From Yamagishiella unicocca (Eukaryota; Chlorophyta; Chlorophyceae; Chlamydomonadales; Volvocaceae), in assembly GCA_003116995.1 (NCBI GenBank), contig BDSL01000026.1:1-64000 (forward strand): 64,000 nucleotides of DNA, given 5' to 3'. The notes below the pieces were generated by a model. The model was not told where the DNA came from and did not search any database. It saw only the letters and a list, made by a program, of their open reading frames with translations. Made by a program: the position numbers and the translations under genes. Shown here piece by piece: positions 1 to 12,259 of the stretch (the stretch's first letter is position 1; the number at the start of each line of letters is the position of its first letter).

Positions 1-1871
1 ACCCCACACTCCATACCTCACCCACACCCCATACACTGACGCAGACCGACAAACCACATTGGCCTACCAACTCGCCATGCTAGACGCACCCCTTCCCCTA
101 GCCTGCCTGCTCCAATCTGTATCCCTTTATTTGTTCATTATTAGAGGCCTCGTGCGTCTTTGCGATGCATGTTTGCAGAAATTCTGTGAGGCAGAGGGGC
201 GTGACTACACGAGCCTTCTCGGGGACGACATGGCGGCCGTGTCCCACGGTAAGCTCAATCCACCACGCAATTCACCCTGGATATCTTTTTAGGACAATCC
301 AAATCGGTATGCATCGCACGCACCTTCGGGCTTAAGCTATCTGGAAAGAGTCGCAGGGCCAGCCACGCAAGTGGTTGCGCAGGAAACAAGTAAGGTAGCT
401 AGGGAGCATACGATACATCGCAAAGTACAGTAAATATGGCGGGGAACCTGCTGCCCCCAAGAGGACGGTGATGTATCGATTGGAGTGTTAAATCATGATA
501 TATATGTCCGTGCGTCTCGGCCAGTCGCCTTTCATTGGGCGACGCGCTGAATCACCACGATGCTCGATCGTTTCGCGGTGAATACCTATCTAGCTCCTTC
601 TAGCTAGGGGTCCGCATAGTCCCTGTATGCTTTGCAGCTGTGATGGTGTATGTGCTGGTTGTCGTGGGTGGCTGCTGACTTAAGTCTTGGCGGCAGCAGC
701 AGGTTGTAAATTTGCCGCGGAAGGATCTGCTGCCCCCGACACCGCAAATTCGGCGGGTCCGGTGGCTGGCTGGATGGGGCAGCAGGTGGATGGGTAGGTA
801 GATAGGCATTATTTGTGCAGTTGTCAATAATGTCGCATCCTGGCGTACGAGTTTTGGATCTTCGGTAGGCACCTCCTTTGTTACGTTGTTAGCTCGTTGT
901 GCAGTCATACATCTGGCGCGACAATGACCGGCCCTACTACGGACGAGCTACAGGGCGCGGATAGGGCCCACCTGACAGGGGCACTCGAGTGTCTGTAACG
1001 GACAGCAATCGAGATGGACCCGTCTCCTTTCTCGAGAGTCGATATGGCAACTACGTTGCACCAGCACCGTCAACGCCAGTCACGACGCGACAAGCGACCT
1101 CCGCTCATCCGAGAACCCCCCCCCCCACCCTGTTCGCTTTGCTGGGGGCCCGCGCCTTGTTACCTACCCTGGCTGGGCCGGGGGCTCGGGGTCATTCGTG
1201 GCGTGTGGGATGGAGGTAGCGCTGTAACGTTGAGGGCGCTCGCATCTGGCCTCGGAGCTGCTGGAGGTCAGCCGGCGAGGCCCCCAATGCATGCAGCCTC
1301 GTGTTGGAGAGAGCCACGTACGTACGACGGAAGCTGTGGGCCGCCTCACCCGCATAGAGACCGGCACTCTGGAGGTAGCTAGATAGGTGCTCGCGCAATC
1401 CGGCCTCCACGGCGGAGGTGCTGTACGGCTGGTCAGCAAATGTGGGTTTACGTAAGGGTTCACGACCCCGCCCAGCCACCTTGGCGTGCGGCAAGACCCT
1501 TCCCGCCTTACTAACTTGTGTCGATCGTCACGTGAAGGGGCCACGGTTGCAAGGGCGGTTGCTGATTGATTGCCGCCGCTGCCCTCTCCACCCGCAGCGG
1601 TCCGGCGCGGCGCCAGCTGGCTCGCAGAAGGTCGGCCGGCCTGGGGCGGCGCCTCGTGGGCCTCAGGCTGTGTAGGCGCCCTGAGTAGCGGTGACATCTG
1701 GCAAAAATAGGAACGTATTTGGCGCAGGGAGCAGGAGAGATCGAGTGCGTTCGGTCTCTGCCAGTTGGTTTCAACCGCGCTTTCCGTTGGATTCGGGTAA
1801 GGCCAGCACATCGACCAACTAGTTCTGACCTAGGTGGCGGCCATAGAGCAAACCAGTGTTTGGGCCTGACA
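1..1871. other. No firm gene; one possible small exon
   Basis: I see no recognisable gene in this stretch. Bases 179-249 could be a small plus-strand exon: a tttgcag acceptor precedes a codon-biased stretch ending in a GTAAGC donor and encoding a peptide around CEAEGRDYTSLLGDD. Its family is unknown. The longer open frames between 1000 and 1800 overlap each other on both strands in GC-rich DNA and look like shadows. Confidence 0.3.
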
Positions 1872-3045
1872 GAGGTGCCGACCCCGTGGAAGCAAGCAGC
1901 GGCACGGGTGCTGCCAGTTTCCTCCCAGCAGGGTATACCCCACGTTCTACCTGGGATGGAGGAAGTGAGGTCTATGCTCACCGCACGGTTGGGGTGGCGG
2001 TTGGGCGGGGGGGCGCCACTGGCGCTGCGGGATATGACTGTTCGGGCTGGGACGGCTGTGCAACTGGTCGAGATCGTGGACGCCCGGCGGGACGCGCATG
2101 AGATGTTTGTGCGCGAAGCGATTGGGGGTACCGGGCCTGTCCTGCCAGCGGCCTTGATTGCCCTGCAGCAAGTGTTTTGGCGGCTCTGGTCCGGCATGAA
2201 GTGGGAGCCTGCCTATAAGGAGGGGTGGTGGCGGTTGGTGGTTGCTGGGATCCCCCTGCTCGGGAACTCTCATATGCGGACGGTAGCAGCAGCCCCCTGT
2301 GGATGCGGTGTGCCGGCTGGAGAGCGTCCAGGGGCGGGTACCCCCCGCCTGCACCACTTTTGGTTATGCCCGGTGGCTCAAGCAGTGATTGCCCAACTCG
2401 AGACCCAGCTCGGTGCAGGGGTGACACGGGCGCAAGTTTGGTTGGCGCAAGCACCTCCCGGGGTACGTACAGCCCTGCGTTTGGGATGTAGTAATCCTGG
2501 CGGCTATTACTGCCATGGAGGTGGGGCGCCGGTTATGGCCGCGGTCTTGAAAAGCGCGGGTGCTGGTGGTCCCTCTCTTACTCCGGGAAGTGGTCTCCTG
2601 GGTCGTGCCATTCGCCGTGGGGTGGTGGAGTTTTGGGCCCTTCTGACGTTCTGAGGGGCTTTGCTGCATGCGTTGGGGCTTCCCCAGAAAGGCTGGGATG
2701 CAGTGGGGCCTCGGCATCCTTTCTTGCGGGTTGTCGCCAGTCGCCTTGTGTGCGGGGGACCGGCTGAGATACTGGTGGATTCGTGATCGGCCCGGGTTGT
2801 CTTGGGGAGCGGGGTTTCCCGTGCTTCTTACTTTCCGGCTCTATATGCGCGTTGAGCCCTGCTAGGGGTCCGTGCTTTTTGGGATGAGAGGCGGCTGGTC
2901 CCGATGATTGCATCGTTGCGGCGCTTCACTGGCTCGTCGGTTGCTGGGCTGTTAGGTTGGTTGGTGGTCAGTTCCTGATAGGGGAGCCTCTATTGCAAAT
3001 TCCCCCTGGGGTACTGGCTGCTGCTCTGTGTGCCTACGGCCTGTC
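1872..3045 (+). mobile_element. 5'-truncated, decayed LINE 3' end (copy 1)
   Basis: This stretch is a second, older copy of the 3' third of the LINE at 17.4-23.2 kb. It starts at the codons for EVPTPWKQAAA, carries the same C-terminal domain with the CGCGVPAGE and HHFWLCPVAQA zinc-knuckle residues, and continues through the same 3' UTR to the shared end ..TACGGCCTGTC near 3045. Relative to the other copy it has small indels (around 2465 and 2645) that shift the frame, so it cannot encode a full C-terminus. It has no SINE at the site where the other copy carries one, so it supplies the empty-site sequence. The 5' end was placed by loss of similarity and is approximate. Confidence 0.85.
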
Positions 3046-4310
3046 GATTCCTGCAAATCGAGTCCTGGAAGAGGCACACGCTTAGGCGGCGCACCCTCGA
3101 TGGCTGCGTGACAATTATGCGTAAATGTGTAGTATGTATATAAAATAATCCTTTGAAACTCGTCAACCGTGTGGCATCGATCGCGACGGCCACAGGCACA
3201 GGCAGGCACCAGCGCAGCGCATCAAGTTTTTATTTAGCGCTATGTCGCCATCGGTGTTTCCACATTCCATGTCCCGAAAATGGGCTCCCAAACCCTGAGC
3301 GTTGTGGTGCCGGCTGGTGACCTGGCTAGTCCTTGCTAACTTTCGCCAGCGTCGGGGCCGACCGGAGGGCGATCCGTGGCGATCTTCGAGTCGTCCATCC
3401 TATCGATCCAAAATATTTACCACGGATTGCTTAAGCATGGGATGTGCGCCTCCATCGCTGCCTTTAGCGCGTTGAAACAGCTATCTGTTCCTTTTTGCGC
3501 GGCTCGTCAAAACCAGACCCTACTAGGTTTATGCAGCACGCAGCAGGAAAGGCAGCCACGGATCGTCACGGCGGAGGAGGCGCTGACGCTGGCCGTGACC
3601 GTCCGTAAAGTAACTGTGCTGAACTGTGCGTGACTCGAACTACGCGCAGGCCCCTGCTGGCCCCTGCAGGCCGCCGCCCGACACCGCCCTTCGCCGACCG
3701 GCATTCTGGCAGGAAGCGCTGACAGGTTTCCGGGGCGCAGAACCACGAAACCAAACTCCGTCCCTGAATGTCTCCTCGGCAGGCTGCAGCACTGCGAGAC
3801 AGGGCGAGACTGGGGCTCACTGTAACAGTTACTAATATTGCGAGTTGCGTGGTAGGCTCCCTTGCCTTTCTGACCACACTGTTTGAGGCAGTTTGGGGTT
3901 GGTTGCGGCTCGGCTCCGCGGGTCCTGATGGCTAAAAGAATCACCTGGCTTAGGTGTACGACAGAAGCCATGGACTCCGACCGAAGAGGGTAGGCAGAAA
4001 TCGAGCGCGCATCGAAGCAAGGAGCAAGGCGCGCACCGACTGTGCCGTGTGCAAGTTCCATACCGCAAATGCGGGGCTTCACTTCCGAACGAGGAGGCGC
4101 CGAAATTCATGGGTCAGCGAGGAAAACAGCCGGCCAACCGGGACCGACAAGGGAGGAAAACGCTGGAAACGGCACTTTACCGAAACGCTCTGGAAGAGTA
4201 CCGACACGCCGTCCTAGTTCGCGTGCTGGAGGGCTTGGGCGACACCATACCACCGGAGATAGACATTTGCGTGTCATGCCCTAGCACAGGCGTAATAGCC
4301 GTTCCGCGGG
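3046..4310. other. Unassigned stretch with one possible exon
   Basis: No known gene is recognised. Bases 3549-3608 have a cgcagcag acceptor, a gtaactg donor and a codon-biased peptide around PRIVTAEEALTLAVTVRK on the plus strand, which may be a real exon. An open frame at 4049-4327 (+) encodes a charged protein ending near VLEGLGDTIPPEIDICVSC, with no domain I can name. Confidence 0.3.
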
Positions 4311-4312
4311 CA

Positions 4313-5590
4313 CTAGTCCGCGGGTAAGGGAGGCGGTGGAGGTGGAGGTGGAAGGAAAGCTGAAGACAAAGGGGGCAGACGTAGACGCCTCGGTAGAGGT
4401 GGAGTGAACCACCGTTGTTCAAGCCACAATTCAGCCTCGCGTACTTCATCAGGATCACAGACCACACTGCTCTCCTGCAACGAAATCTCCTGCATTAAAC
4501 AACAATTGGCAAGGGGAGCAGGTTCCGCACTAGGTCTTCGCACTTTTGCACAACAGCGTATGAGGTTCAGCTGAGACATCGCTTGCAAAAGATAGGCATA
4601 ATTCTGTGCGTTCCCTCTACATACATATTGCAGTCACGTCCCAAACAAACTATGCTTGCAACAAAAACATACCTTGCTGTGGCCATGGCAATGGCCATGG
4701 CAAAAGCGATGGCGAGGGTGGCGGTGGGGCAGGTGGCGGCAACTGAGGCGGTAGTGGAACCGCTGGCATGGATAAACGCAGGGGTGGGGGTGGGGGTGGG
4801 GGAGGTGGCGATGGCATAGGCGGCGGCGGTGGCGGTGGTGGTGGTTGGGCTGTTGACCAAGGCGCTAATAGCACTGGGGGCGGCAATACTGGTAGCAATG
4901 CCACTTCCGTAGTTGAAGGCTGAGGCTTGACCGGCTCTGACAGCACAAGTGCTTGCACTGATGGAGACACAGGCACTGCCAGTCGAGCTGACACTGGAGG
5001 GGGTGGTGACCGTTGTGTAAGGGGCCCGCACATCCGCAGGGATGGTGCATGGGGTGAAGCAGAGACCAACACCGCACACGACACCACTCCCATAGGCGAC
5101 GAAACTGATTTAGCAGCCTCCTTGGATGCTGCCTCCGCCCTCCTCGCTGCCCTGGAAACCTTCTGTACTATACGCTTCTTATCCGCTGCTTCTGCGTGAC
5201 ACGCCATGAGGCGCTTGTGCTTGACTTGCCGTTCCACCTCCGCTGCCTCCTCACGCTCCTTACGAGCAATCGCATTATTAGGATTGGGAACCCGGTACTG
5301 CCCGGTAACGCTGCAGCAAAGGCAAAAAAACGAGAACAGTCAGCCTCACAATGTTGATCTCTGCGCCCACAATTGCCTTCATGCTGCTCCACAACATCCA
5401 TTTCTACTCCTCCCCAAAAACTCACAGTGCACATCTTGTGGGCGGCCACAGCAACCTGGAATATGCCTCCAGGCTTGTCTAGGATAGTCATGAAGCTAGC
5501 TACCCCTCGAATGGATGGCCACGTACTTTGCTTGCGCGCTTGATCTTGATATGTACTTTGGTCCAGCACCACATCGTGACGCCTACAATG
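4313..5590 (-). CDS. Hypothetical proline-rich protein, multi-exon
   Basis: This is a minus-strand gene of unknown function. A likely central exon starts after the cttt-gctgcag acceptor near 5312. It encodes a basic, helical stretch (around NAIARKEREEAAEVERQVKHK and AADKKRIVQKVSRAARRAEAA), followed by a long proline-rich tail with runs of 8-9 prolines. It ends at a GTATGT donor near 4670. The last exon begins after ttttgcaag near 4585 and ends at the stop at 4313, again with a run of eight prolines. Upstream exons near 5590-5340 encode a Cys/His-bearing stretch (EQHEGNCGRRDQHCEADC) that could bind zinc, but the splicing there is unclear. Runs of CCG/CCA codons make chance open frames likely, so the proline tail is the weakest part. 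I recognise no family. Confidence 0.45.
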
Positions 5591-5992
5591 CAATCAACCA
5601 CCCGCACAATCAATCACATGCATAATAAAGACAGTCTCCTTGGCACAGGAATGCAACCAAAACACTTAACACAAGAACCACTGGCCATCAACACCCCATT
5701 CCGTGAATCAATCGCAGGGAGTACCCTACCTATGCAATTGACACCAGCCCCCACGGTAGTGATTCCCCACATCCCATTACAAACCCAATGACTCTGTACG
5801 CCGAGTATATTTTCGCAGACTCCGTATACACACCAAACCCAACTCACATTGCTGACGCTCGCCACACACTCTGGGGAAGGCATCACATTGGACCCGCCGC
5901 CGCTGCAGCTGCCCAGTGATGGCGACTGTCCCAGCACGGCACCATGTGCAGCACCTCCACTGCGCCAGCCACCCAGTAACGGACCACTTGCA

Positions 5993-6480
5993 CTAACTGC
6001 ACCCCCTTGCCCGGTTACTGGGGCCGCTTACCGGTGGGATGGTCTCGGGAGAGACCATTTGATATCGGGTGAAATGCTAAGCTTTCGTCATGCTAAGCTC
6101 TCGCCGTTCTGAGGATATATTAATGCTTTTAGATTCAAGATCATATATTGAGTTTGGGAGTCTTTATACTTGCAAACATGGAACATAGGCACAGGTTGCC
6201 GTCTTGCTTATCAGGTGCGTGGTTACAATTTATAAAAATACACTGAAAATAGCTGAAGCTAGAGCTGGAGCCACGGGCCTCAACCTCCATCTGATCCAAG
6301 GAGCCTATCGGTTGAGTAACTGGCCCCCTTGCCCGGTTACTACGCTTCCCCATTTCAGCCATTTAACTACCTCTGGATCTCCCCATAATTCCAGTAATTT
6401 GCCAGAGGGGGCCGGTTACCGGTGGGATGGTCTCGGGAGAGACCATTTGATATCGGGTGAAACACTACGGTTCCGTCCTG
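5993..6480. repeat. Two diverged direct repeats with CCGGTTAC and GGTCTC..GAGACC motifs
   Basis: Two related blocks, about 5993-6165 and 6378-6550, each carry a TTACCGGTGGGATGG segment, then GGTCTCGGGAGAGACC and an ATTTGATATCGGGTGAAA segment, followed by a diverged AT-rich part with ATTCAAGA. They lie about 385 bp apart. The same two palindromic motifs recur as tandem arrays at 14.2-15.0 kb, so these look like single units or ends of one repeat family. No coding content is evident. Confidence 0.7.
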
Positions 6481-6735
6481 CTTTTATTGAAGTGCGTAAT
6501 GCCTTAAGATTCAAGAACGTATATCGAGTGTTAAAGACTTTATACTACGTACGGCACCTACTCGAACTCCAACTACAAATTATGCCCTACCAAGGCCACA
6601 CAGCCAAATTATACCCATAGTCTTGAGGTTCTCCTCCACCTTCTCTAGGTAATTTTCCCATGGCCTGTGTGTGCGTGCGTGCGCGAGTACAAGCCCCCCC
6701 CCCCCCGCACACACACGCACCCACTCGCCCCGCCC

Positions 6736-7145
6736 GTGAGCAAGTGCCTCTGCTGTCGGCGCACCACCCCACCCCGCGCACCCAGCCCACGTGTCGTGCG
6801 CAAGTGCCTCCATCGACGCACCACCTCCGCTCCACTCGCCTCCGCGTCGTGCACAAGTGCCTCTGTCGGCACATCACCCCACCCCGTGCACCCCGCCCAC
6901 GCGTCGTGCGCAAGTGCCTCTGCCAGCGCATCACTCCACCCCGTGCACCCCGCCCACGCGTCGTGCGCAAGTGCCTCTGCCAGCGCATCACTCCACCCCG
7001 TGCACCCCGCCCACGCGTCGTGCGCAAGTGCCTCTGTCAGCGCATCACTCCACTCCGTTAGCGCTGCACACCCCGCAACCACGCAAGTGCCTCAGTTGGC
7101 GCACCACCCCGCCCCACTCCGCCCCGCCCCGTACGTGCACAAGTG
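6736..7145. repeat. 57-bp minisatellite, about six copies
   Basis: The unit contains CAAGTGCCTCTG, a CACCCCACCCC segment and CCCACGCGTCGTGCG. The central copies (about 6850-7030) are nearly identical and the outer ones diverge. Because 57 is a multiple of 3, all frames stay open and give artificial 19-residue repeat ORFs on both strands. A related piece reappears at 8440-8530. Confidence 0.85.
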
Positions 7146-7149
7146 TGCA

Positions 7150-8440
7150 CTCAATGGAAATGGAGCCGGGCCCCAGAGTCGCACTGGCGACCGGGCCGGA
7201 ATGCTGGTTCCGTATGTGACGGGCTCTTGGTGGACGCCGAGGATGTCAGTCCCCTCCTCCACTAAGTCGTACGGGGGAAGGATGGGCCCAGCCAGCAGGT
7301 ATTATTAGACCTACCGGTATCCTTCGTCCCCCTACTGGCTACAGCCCCGCCTGCCCATACACAGCCTTCCTGTGGAAGGTAAACTCCCCTTTTCCAGACC
7401 GCAGGTGTCACCCAGGTAATGGGCTCGACACTTTCCATGCTGGCGGCACCTCTGCGGCGGTGAACATGGGCGCCGATTGGGCACTCGTACAGGCGCCAGG
7501 CCGAGGAGTGTCAATGTATTGGAGCAACGTTTCAATGTCCACTACGGACCGCGTGCGTTGGCGTCCATCACCAGCTGACGGCCCACATCACGGGCCCCAC
7601 CTAATAATGAGATGCACAGCGGGTTCCGTCTTTCAAGGACTGTCATCACTGTCGGCCACTAGTGCAATCTCAATATGGGTGGGTATCGGGGGCGTGCATC
7701 TTTCTTCATCTTCTGGAATTTGTGCCTCCGAAGGGGTGGCTGGGATCTGAGTGCTGGCCTCTACACCGGGTGGCTGGGATCTGAGTGCTGGCCATTCGAC
7801 CCCTTCTTCTGCTGTAACGCGATACAGCAGTAATGAGCAATAAGACATGGCTTATCGAGTGAAGTACGAATGAGATAGGGCTGTTTATTGCGAATAGACT
7901 GCCGTGGCGTGCAGGTGTCCAGCGCACGGTGCGGGTACGACGACTCCTGGTACGGCGACTGGTGGCTGGCTGCTGCTTAGGTTGTGCGCCTGCCTGTTCT
8001 CAGTATCTGCCGTTGTGCTGATAGTACCAAAGAGCGAGCCGTGTCCCTCTGCCGGGATGGCGGCCTCTAACACGACCCCTACCCCTACCGCCATGACCCC
8101 TACCTGCTGCCTCCCCCCCCTACAGAATCCACGGGTCTTCCTCGAAACCCCGCCCCCCGCCCCATCCGTCAGCGCACCAACCCTCCTGTTGAGACTCTCT
8201 GTGTGGTCCAGCGAGAACCGGACGGGATCTGGACTCACTCGACTCTGGATAACTAGCTTCGGACTCCTCCTTGTTTACACACTACTAATTATGCTTGCTT
8301 GACTAGAAAGAGCAGTGCCGCGGGCCTATAGGGCCAACAACACTGTCGTACACGCCAGCACTTAGGGTGTGGGGGCAGACCGCACCCCAACACATCTCAA
8401 CATCTCCACACCCCGCCCTGAATGAACTCACAAAAGTGCC
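7150..8440. other. No recognised gene
   Basis: GC-rich sequence with short overlapping open frames and no domain I can name. A 28-bp direct duplication around GGTGGCTGGGATCTGAGTGC occurs near 7735 and 7768. A 22-bp segment at 8127-8148 is repeated exactly at 34065-34086, inside an intron of the glycoside hydrolase gene. Confidence 0.4.
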
Positions 8441-8531
8441 CCCATCGTTGTAAGTGCCTCATCAGTCGGTGCACCACCCCACCCCACTTGCCCCGCCCGG
8501 CCCGCACAAGTGCAAGTGCCTCTATCGATCA

Positions 8532-8735
8532 GTGCTTAGCTCTGGCTGGTGCTTAGCTCCTGCTGGTGCTTAGCTCCTGCTGGTGCTTCACTCCTGTCGG
8601 TGCTTAGCTCCTGCTGGTGCTTCACTCCTGTCGGTGCTTAGCTCCCGTCCAGTTCCTGCTTAGCTCCCTCCCAGTTCCTGCTTATATCCTGTCCAGTTCC
8701 TACTTAGCTCCTGCCCAGGTACTGCTTAGCTCCAG
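8532..8735. repeat. 17-bp minisatellite grading into a 21-23-bp array
   Basis: Six units of about 17 bp with consensus GTGCTTAGCTCCTGCTG (8532-8633) run into longer, related units containing AGTTCCTGCTTAGCTCC. The sequence is noncoding as far as I can see. Confidence 0.8.
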
Positions 8736-9570
8736 CCTAGTGCGTGTTTATGTGTGTGTGTCTGCCGTGTCTAGTGCGCTGTACATGCCCAAGACCCGAT
8801 GTAAATATTGCATTTGTGAAATGATAGTCCTATCTGTTGTTCTGTGTACACTGTAGTGGCATAGAGCCTGGTCAAGTCGTAGATAGCATAGGTCCGTATT
8901 GACCTGCGCCTTCCTTGCAATGTGTCCTGAGCGTATACTATTGGTGTCTGAGCTTTTCTATGAACAAATGTCCTAATTATGAACAAATGTCCCAAGGATC
9001 GCGTTGAAGCCCGCCAACGCATTTAGGAATACGGTTCTGTGTGTGTAGTACATCGATCGACAGACATCCGCGCCCAATGTGTGCGCAGTCAAAGTTATCA
9101 ATTACAAGACGGAAGGATACAGCATAGCCTAGAGCATAGCTGCATTTATATAGCGTTAATGCCAAGGTTCTACGTCACTGCAGTCACTGCAGCGAGCCCG
9201 TATTTGAGGTGCCTGTTTGGCCATCCAAGACAGATACGACGAGGATTGTACCTATATAACTTCGCGTTACGACTATCAGCCTTTGTGGAAGCTCGCTGCT
9301 GTGGTGGTCGACCGAATGGCGCGGGAAAAGGAACAGCCGGTCCGTCTTCCACCTCTCCGTCCAGCTCCAACGGATGAGCCTAGATTATTTAAACTGCAGG
9401 GCTGCGTCTTGAATTCGTGTGAGGTAGGGAGCATACAAGGAAGTTCCGATTTCGCATCTTAGCGGTACAACATGCGTCTTCAACTCGCGTAGACGCAATT
9501 CTTCAACAGTCGAAGACGCTTTGTCTTCAACAGTCGAAGAAAATCCTTAAACTTAAACACCACACTATAT

Positions 9571-10031
9571 GCCTCAAACAACGCGTAATTGTTGCGTCAA
9601 GGACTGCAAGCACCCAGAAAGTAGGCTCAACTGGTGCATTGGTCCTTCACTACTCCGGAACCTTTGGAACCTCCACGAAACTAGAGCTTATTTAACTGAA
9701 AACTAGAGCTTATTTAACTGACGAGGATCTCGAGGATCTGAAAGAGCGCGTGCGCTCTCAGCGCGGCCAGGGCTGCTTGACAGGTCCTGATACATGTTTC
9801 CGCCAGCAATGTTTTGGACGGCATGACCTACTTGAGTTGAATAACAGTTGGTACCTTGGTGAAACCAACAAGGACGAGAAGAGTTATATGATCAGGGACA
9901 TCCGCCACTTCGCGTGCGACAACTGCCTCACTGACGTCCTAGGTAGCAAGGATGTCAAGTATACGGATGCGTCAGGTAAATTCCTGAAGCCATCAGGCTC
10001 TTACTTTTCAATTTTGAATTTGAGACAATAG
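9571..10031 (+). pseudogene. Cysteine-rich ORF broken by a 22-bp duplication
   Basis: An ATG at 9571 opens a frame with a cysteine cluster (NCCVKDCKHPESRLNWC) that stops near 9706. The stop and frame change lie inside a 22-bp tandem duplication (an ACTAGAGCTTATTTAACTG segment repeated at about 9680 and 9702). The second frame runs to a stop at 10029-10031 and contains CLTGPDTCF and HFACDNCL. The cysteine and histidine spacing suggests a zinc-binding, DNA-binding protein. A THAP-type finger, as in some transposases, is possible but not demonstrated. The position just inside the left inverted repeat fits a transposon gene. Function is unknown. Confidence 0.45.
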
Positions 10032-10338
10032 GTTAACGGCGGACTGCTATGCGCATCTTCAGCCCTCGAGGGCGTGTCTGCAGCTGTCGAGGACGTGCCT
10101 GCTAGGGTCGAAGGATTGAGGCGTGATGGACAATAGGTTAACGGCGGACTGCTATGCGCATCTTCAGCCCTCGAGGGCGTGTCTGCAGCTGTCGAGGACG
10201 TGTCTTCTAGGGTCGAAGGATTGAGGCGTGATGGACAATAGGTTAAAGGCGGACTGCTATGCGCATCTTCAGCCCTCGAGGGCGTGTCTGCAGCTGTCGA
10301 GGACGTGTCTTCTAGGGTCGAAGGATTGAGGCGTAGAC
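10024..10338. repeat. Three tandem copies of a 105-bp unit
   Basis: The starts at 10024, 10129 and 10234 are exactly 105 bp apart, and the copies are nearly identical. Each unit is built from 21-bp sub-modules of the type GTGTCTGCAGCTGTCGAGGA, which encode seven-residue steps such as SSALEGV, SAAVEDV and SSRVEGL. Each unit also carries an in-frame TAG, so the array is not a single long reading frame. Confidence 0.9.
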
Positions 10339-10435
10339 ACTGTTACATTCACCAGGGATTGCAGAGTACACGGTATTGTCTGTTAAGTATGGGCTTCAAC
10401 CCATCCATCATTGTTGGGAAGGAACCACACGTGAG

Positions 10436-12006
10436 TTACACGCCAAATGTCTTAGCCAATGGGCTCGAACATGCCAGAAATCTCTTCTGCATCGCTACCT
10501 GAGCTGCAGCCCTCCGATCCCTCGTCAGTAGCGTCGCTAGCCTCCCCATCCTTGGCCTCCGCATCAGTCGTGTGCACGATGCTTGTGTGCAGCATGGGCA
10601 TGACTTGGGTCTCAGCGTTGGCAAGGAGCCGCTCCAGGCGCGCACCTTCACTATCAGCTACCGTTACCTTCACCTTATAATCGCCAGGGCATGTTCTGCC
10701 GTGCCCTGTTGAACAAAGGCCTCCTGTCGCCTGTACAAGAGGCCCCCTCCGAATGCCTCGTGTACGGCTTCTTCCATTCTGCTCCCATCCCCATCACCCG
10801 ACAGCACTGCCATTGACTTCCGCAGGGCTTCAGCCCTGGACCGCATGTTGCGGCTCTTGTCCTCGTAAAACACAATCATATCTTGCCACTCTCGCAGTAC
10901 CAGATTGCCCTCCTCCTCACACCGCCGCCATAACTGCTCAAGTGATCCTGGGAAGATATATCCCAAGTAAAGGAGGCATCCTTGTCCCAGGGCAAGCTTA
11001 TGCGACTGCGAGGTACCTGCTCTGCAGGCTTCTGCTGCATAAGCTCAAGGACGCTATCGACATCTCGTACGTCATACGTCACCCATGCTAAGTCTCCCTT
11101 TTCCTGGAGCCGGTGACGCAACCCCGTCAGGACGTCAACGAGGCTCTTTCGTGCAGCGGATACTGCCTGCATAAGCCTCGTCTTTTCCTTCTTTGTAAGG
11201 GCAAGCGACTCCCGCTCACGGGCCAGCCTATCCTCGTAACCCGCAATGGGTGCTGCTAATGCCGTCCCAACAACTTCTGCCTTCGCCACTTCATGCGCCT
11301 TCCGTTCATAAACCGCATCCTGGTAGGCCTTGCTATTATATGCCCACCTGGTTACCCCGTGTTCGACTTCCATCTGCGCAAGACGGGCCTCAACGTCCCT
11401 CAGCTCCTTCGGCGCCTGCCGCAGCCTTGTGTTCTCGTAAGTTGTCTCCGGCCTCTCGACCAGTGGCTTCAGGAAATTGTACTGCTCCAGGGCCCCCAGG
11501 TACGCACGTATCCATGGTGGCCGGCCCTGCCAGAATTGGTCGGGAAGAACAGGTGGTTGGTAAAGTTCTACCCAACTAACGCTAGAGCAATAATGGCTAG
11601 AGCAATAATAGCTAGAGCAATAATGGCTTGACGCGTTTGCAAACTTCACAGCCACACCGCCACCACACGAAGAACCACGTAGGCAAACAGGGAAGCTCAC
11701 CAAGCCTTGTTACTAAACTCACCTTGATGCTAGGCCGGGAGGCATGTGCCCCCGCCGCCCCTTCCGAGGCTGCCTTGGCCGCAGCAGCAAGCAGGGTGTC
11801 CCGAGGATTTGAGGTGTTTTCCTGCGGGAGCTGAAGCCCCTCAGTCTTCACCCTGCATTAATGGAACATGGTAGGTACTAGAATACGGAGCATGGTAGTG
11901 CCGCACGTTCCCCTGTAAAATCACTCACCATTCCCCAATTTCTGCCATGAGCTCCCTAGCACGGCTCACACCCTTGACCAGTTGCTTGGCGAGGCCGTTC
12001 GTATAT
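10436..12006 (-). CDS. Coiled-coil protein gene, multi-exon, unknown function
   Basis: Minus-strand exons are clear at 12006-11929 (YTNGLAKQLVKGVSRARELM, donor GTGAGTG) and 11852-11723 (donor GTGAGTT). A long exon spans about 11575-11007 and encodes a charged helical protein (for example DVEARLAQMEVEHGVTRWAY and ARERESLALTKKEKTRLMQ). A further frame lies at 10938-10680 (SLEQLWRRCEEEGN), and an acidic Ser/Asp-rich C-terminus ends near 10436-10452 (DATDEGSEGCSSGSDAEE). The reading phase does not join cleanly at the 11575 acceptor or near 10940 and 10675, so either small exons were missed or the gene is damaged. The protein looks like an alpha-helical accessory factor. It lies within the inverted-repeat unit and may belong to that element. 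I recognise no family. Confidence 0.5.
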
Positions 12007-12054
12007 CTACAGGAAAGCACGCAAGAGGGCCCGTGAGAATTTGTGCCCTTTGTG

Positions 12055-12230
12055 GAGATGTGTCTTCAGCGCTAGTGGACGCGTCTTCAGCCGTAGTGGA
12101 CGCGCCTTCGACCCTAGTGGACGCGCCTTCAACCCTTGTGGACGTGTCTTCAGCCCTAGAAGACCTGTCTTCAGCCCTAGAAGACGTGTCTTCAGCACTA
12201 GTGGACGATACTAGTGGACGCGCCTCTTGA
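12055..12230. repeat. 21-bp minisatellite (seven-residue module)
   Basis: Seven units of exactly 21 bp of the type GTGTCTTCAGCCCTAGAAGAC or GCGTCTTCAGCCGTAGTGGAC. Read on the plus strand they give DVSSALV, DASSAVV, DAPSTLV and so on. Read on the minus strand they also stay open. The same module builds the 105-bp repeats at 10.0-10.3 kb and resembles the terminal inverted repeats at 9473 and 12853. Confidence 0.9.
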
Positions 12231-12259
12231 AAATTGTGGACACCCCTACTTACCACAGG

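Noticed and set aside
1164..2197. Long minus-strand open frames over the first LINE copy
   Set aside because: They are antisense shadows of GC-rich LINE sequence. The plus-strand frame matches the second LINE copy residue by residue.
6587..7308. Repetitive Cys/His/Pro-rich proteins on both strands
   Set aside because: They are generated by the 57-bp minisatellite, whose period is divisible by 3. No codon bias or splice context was found.
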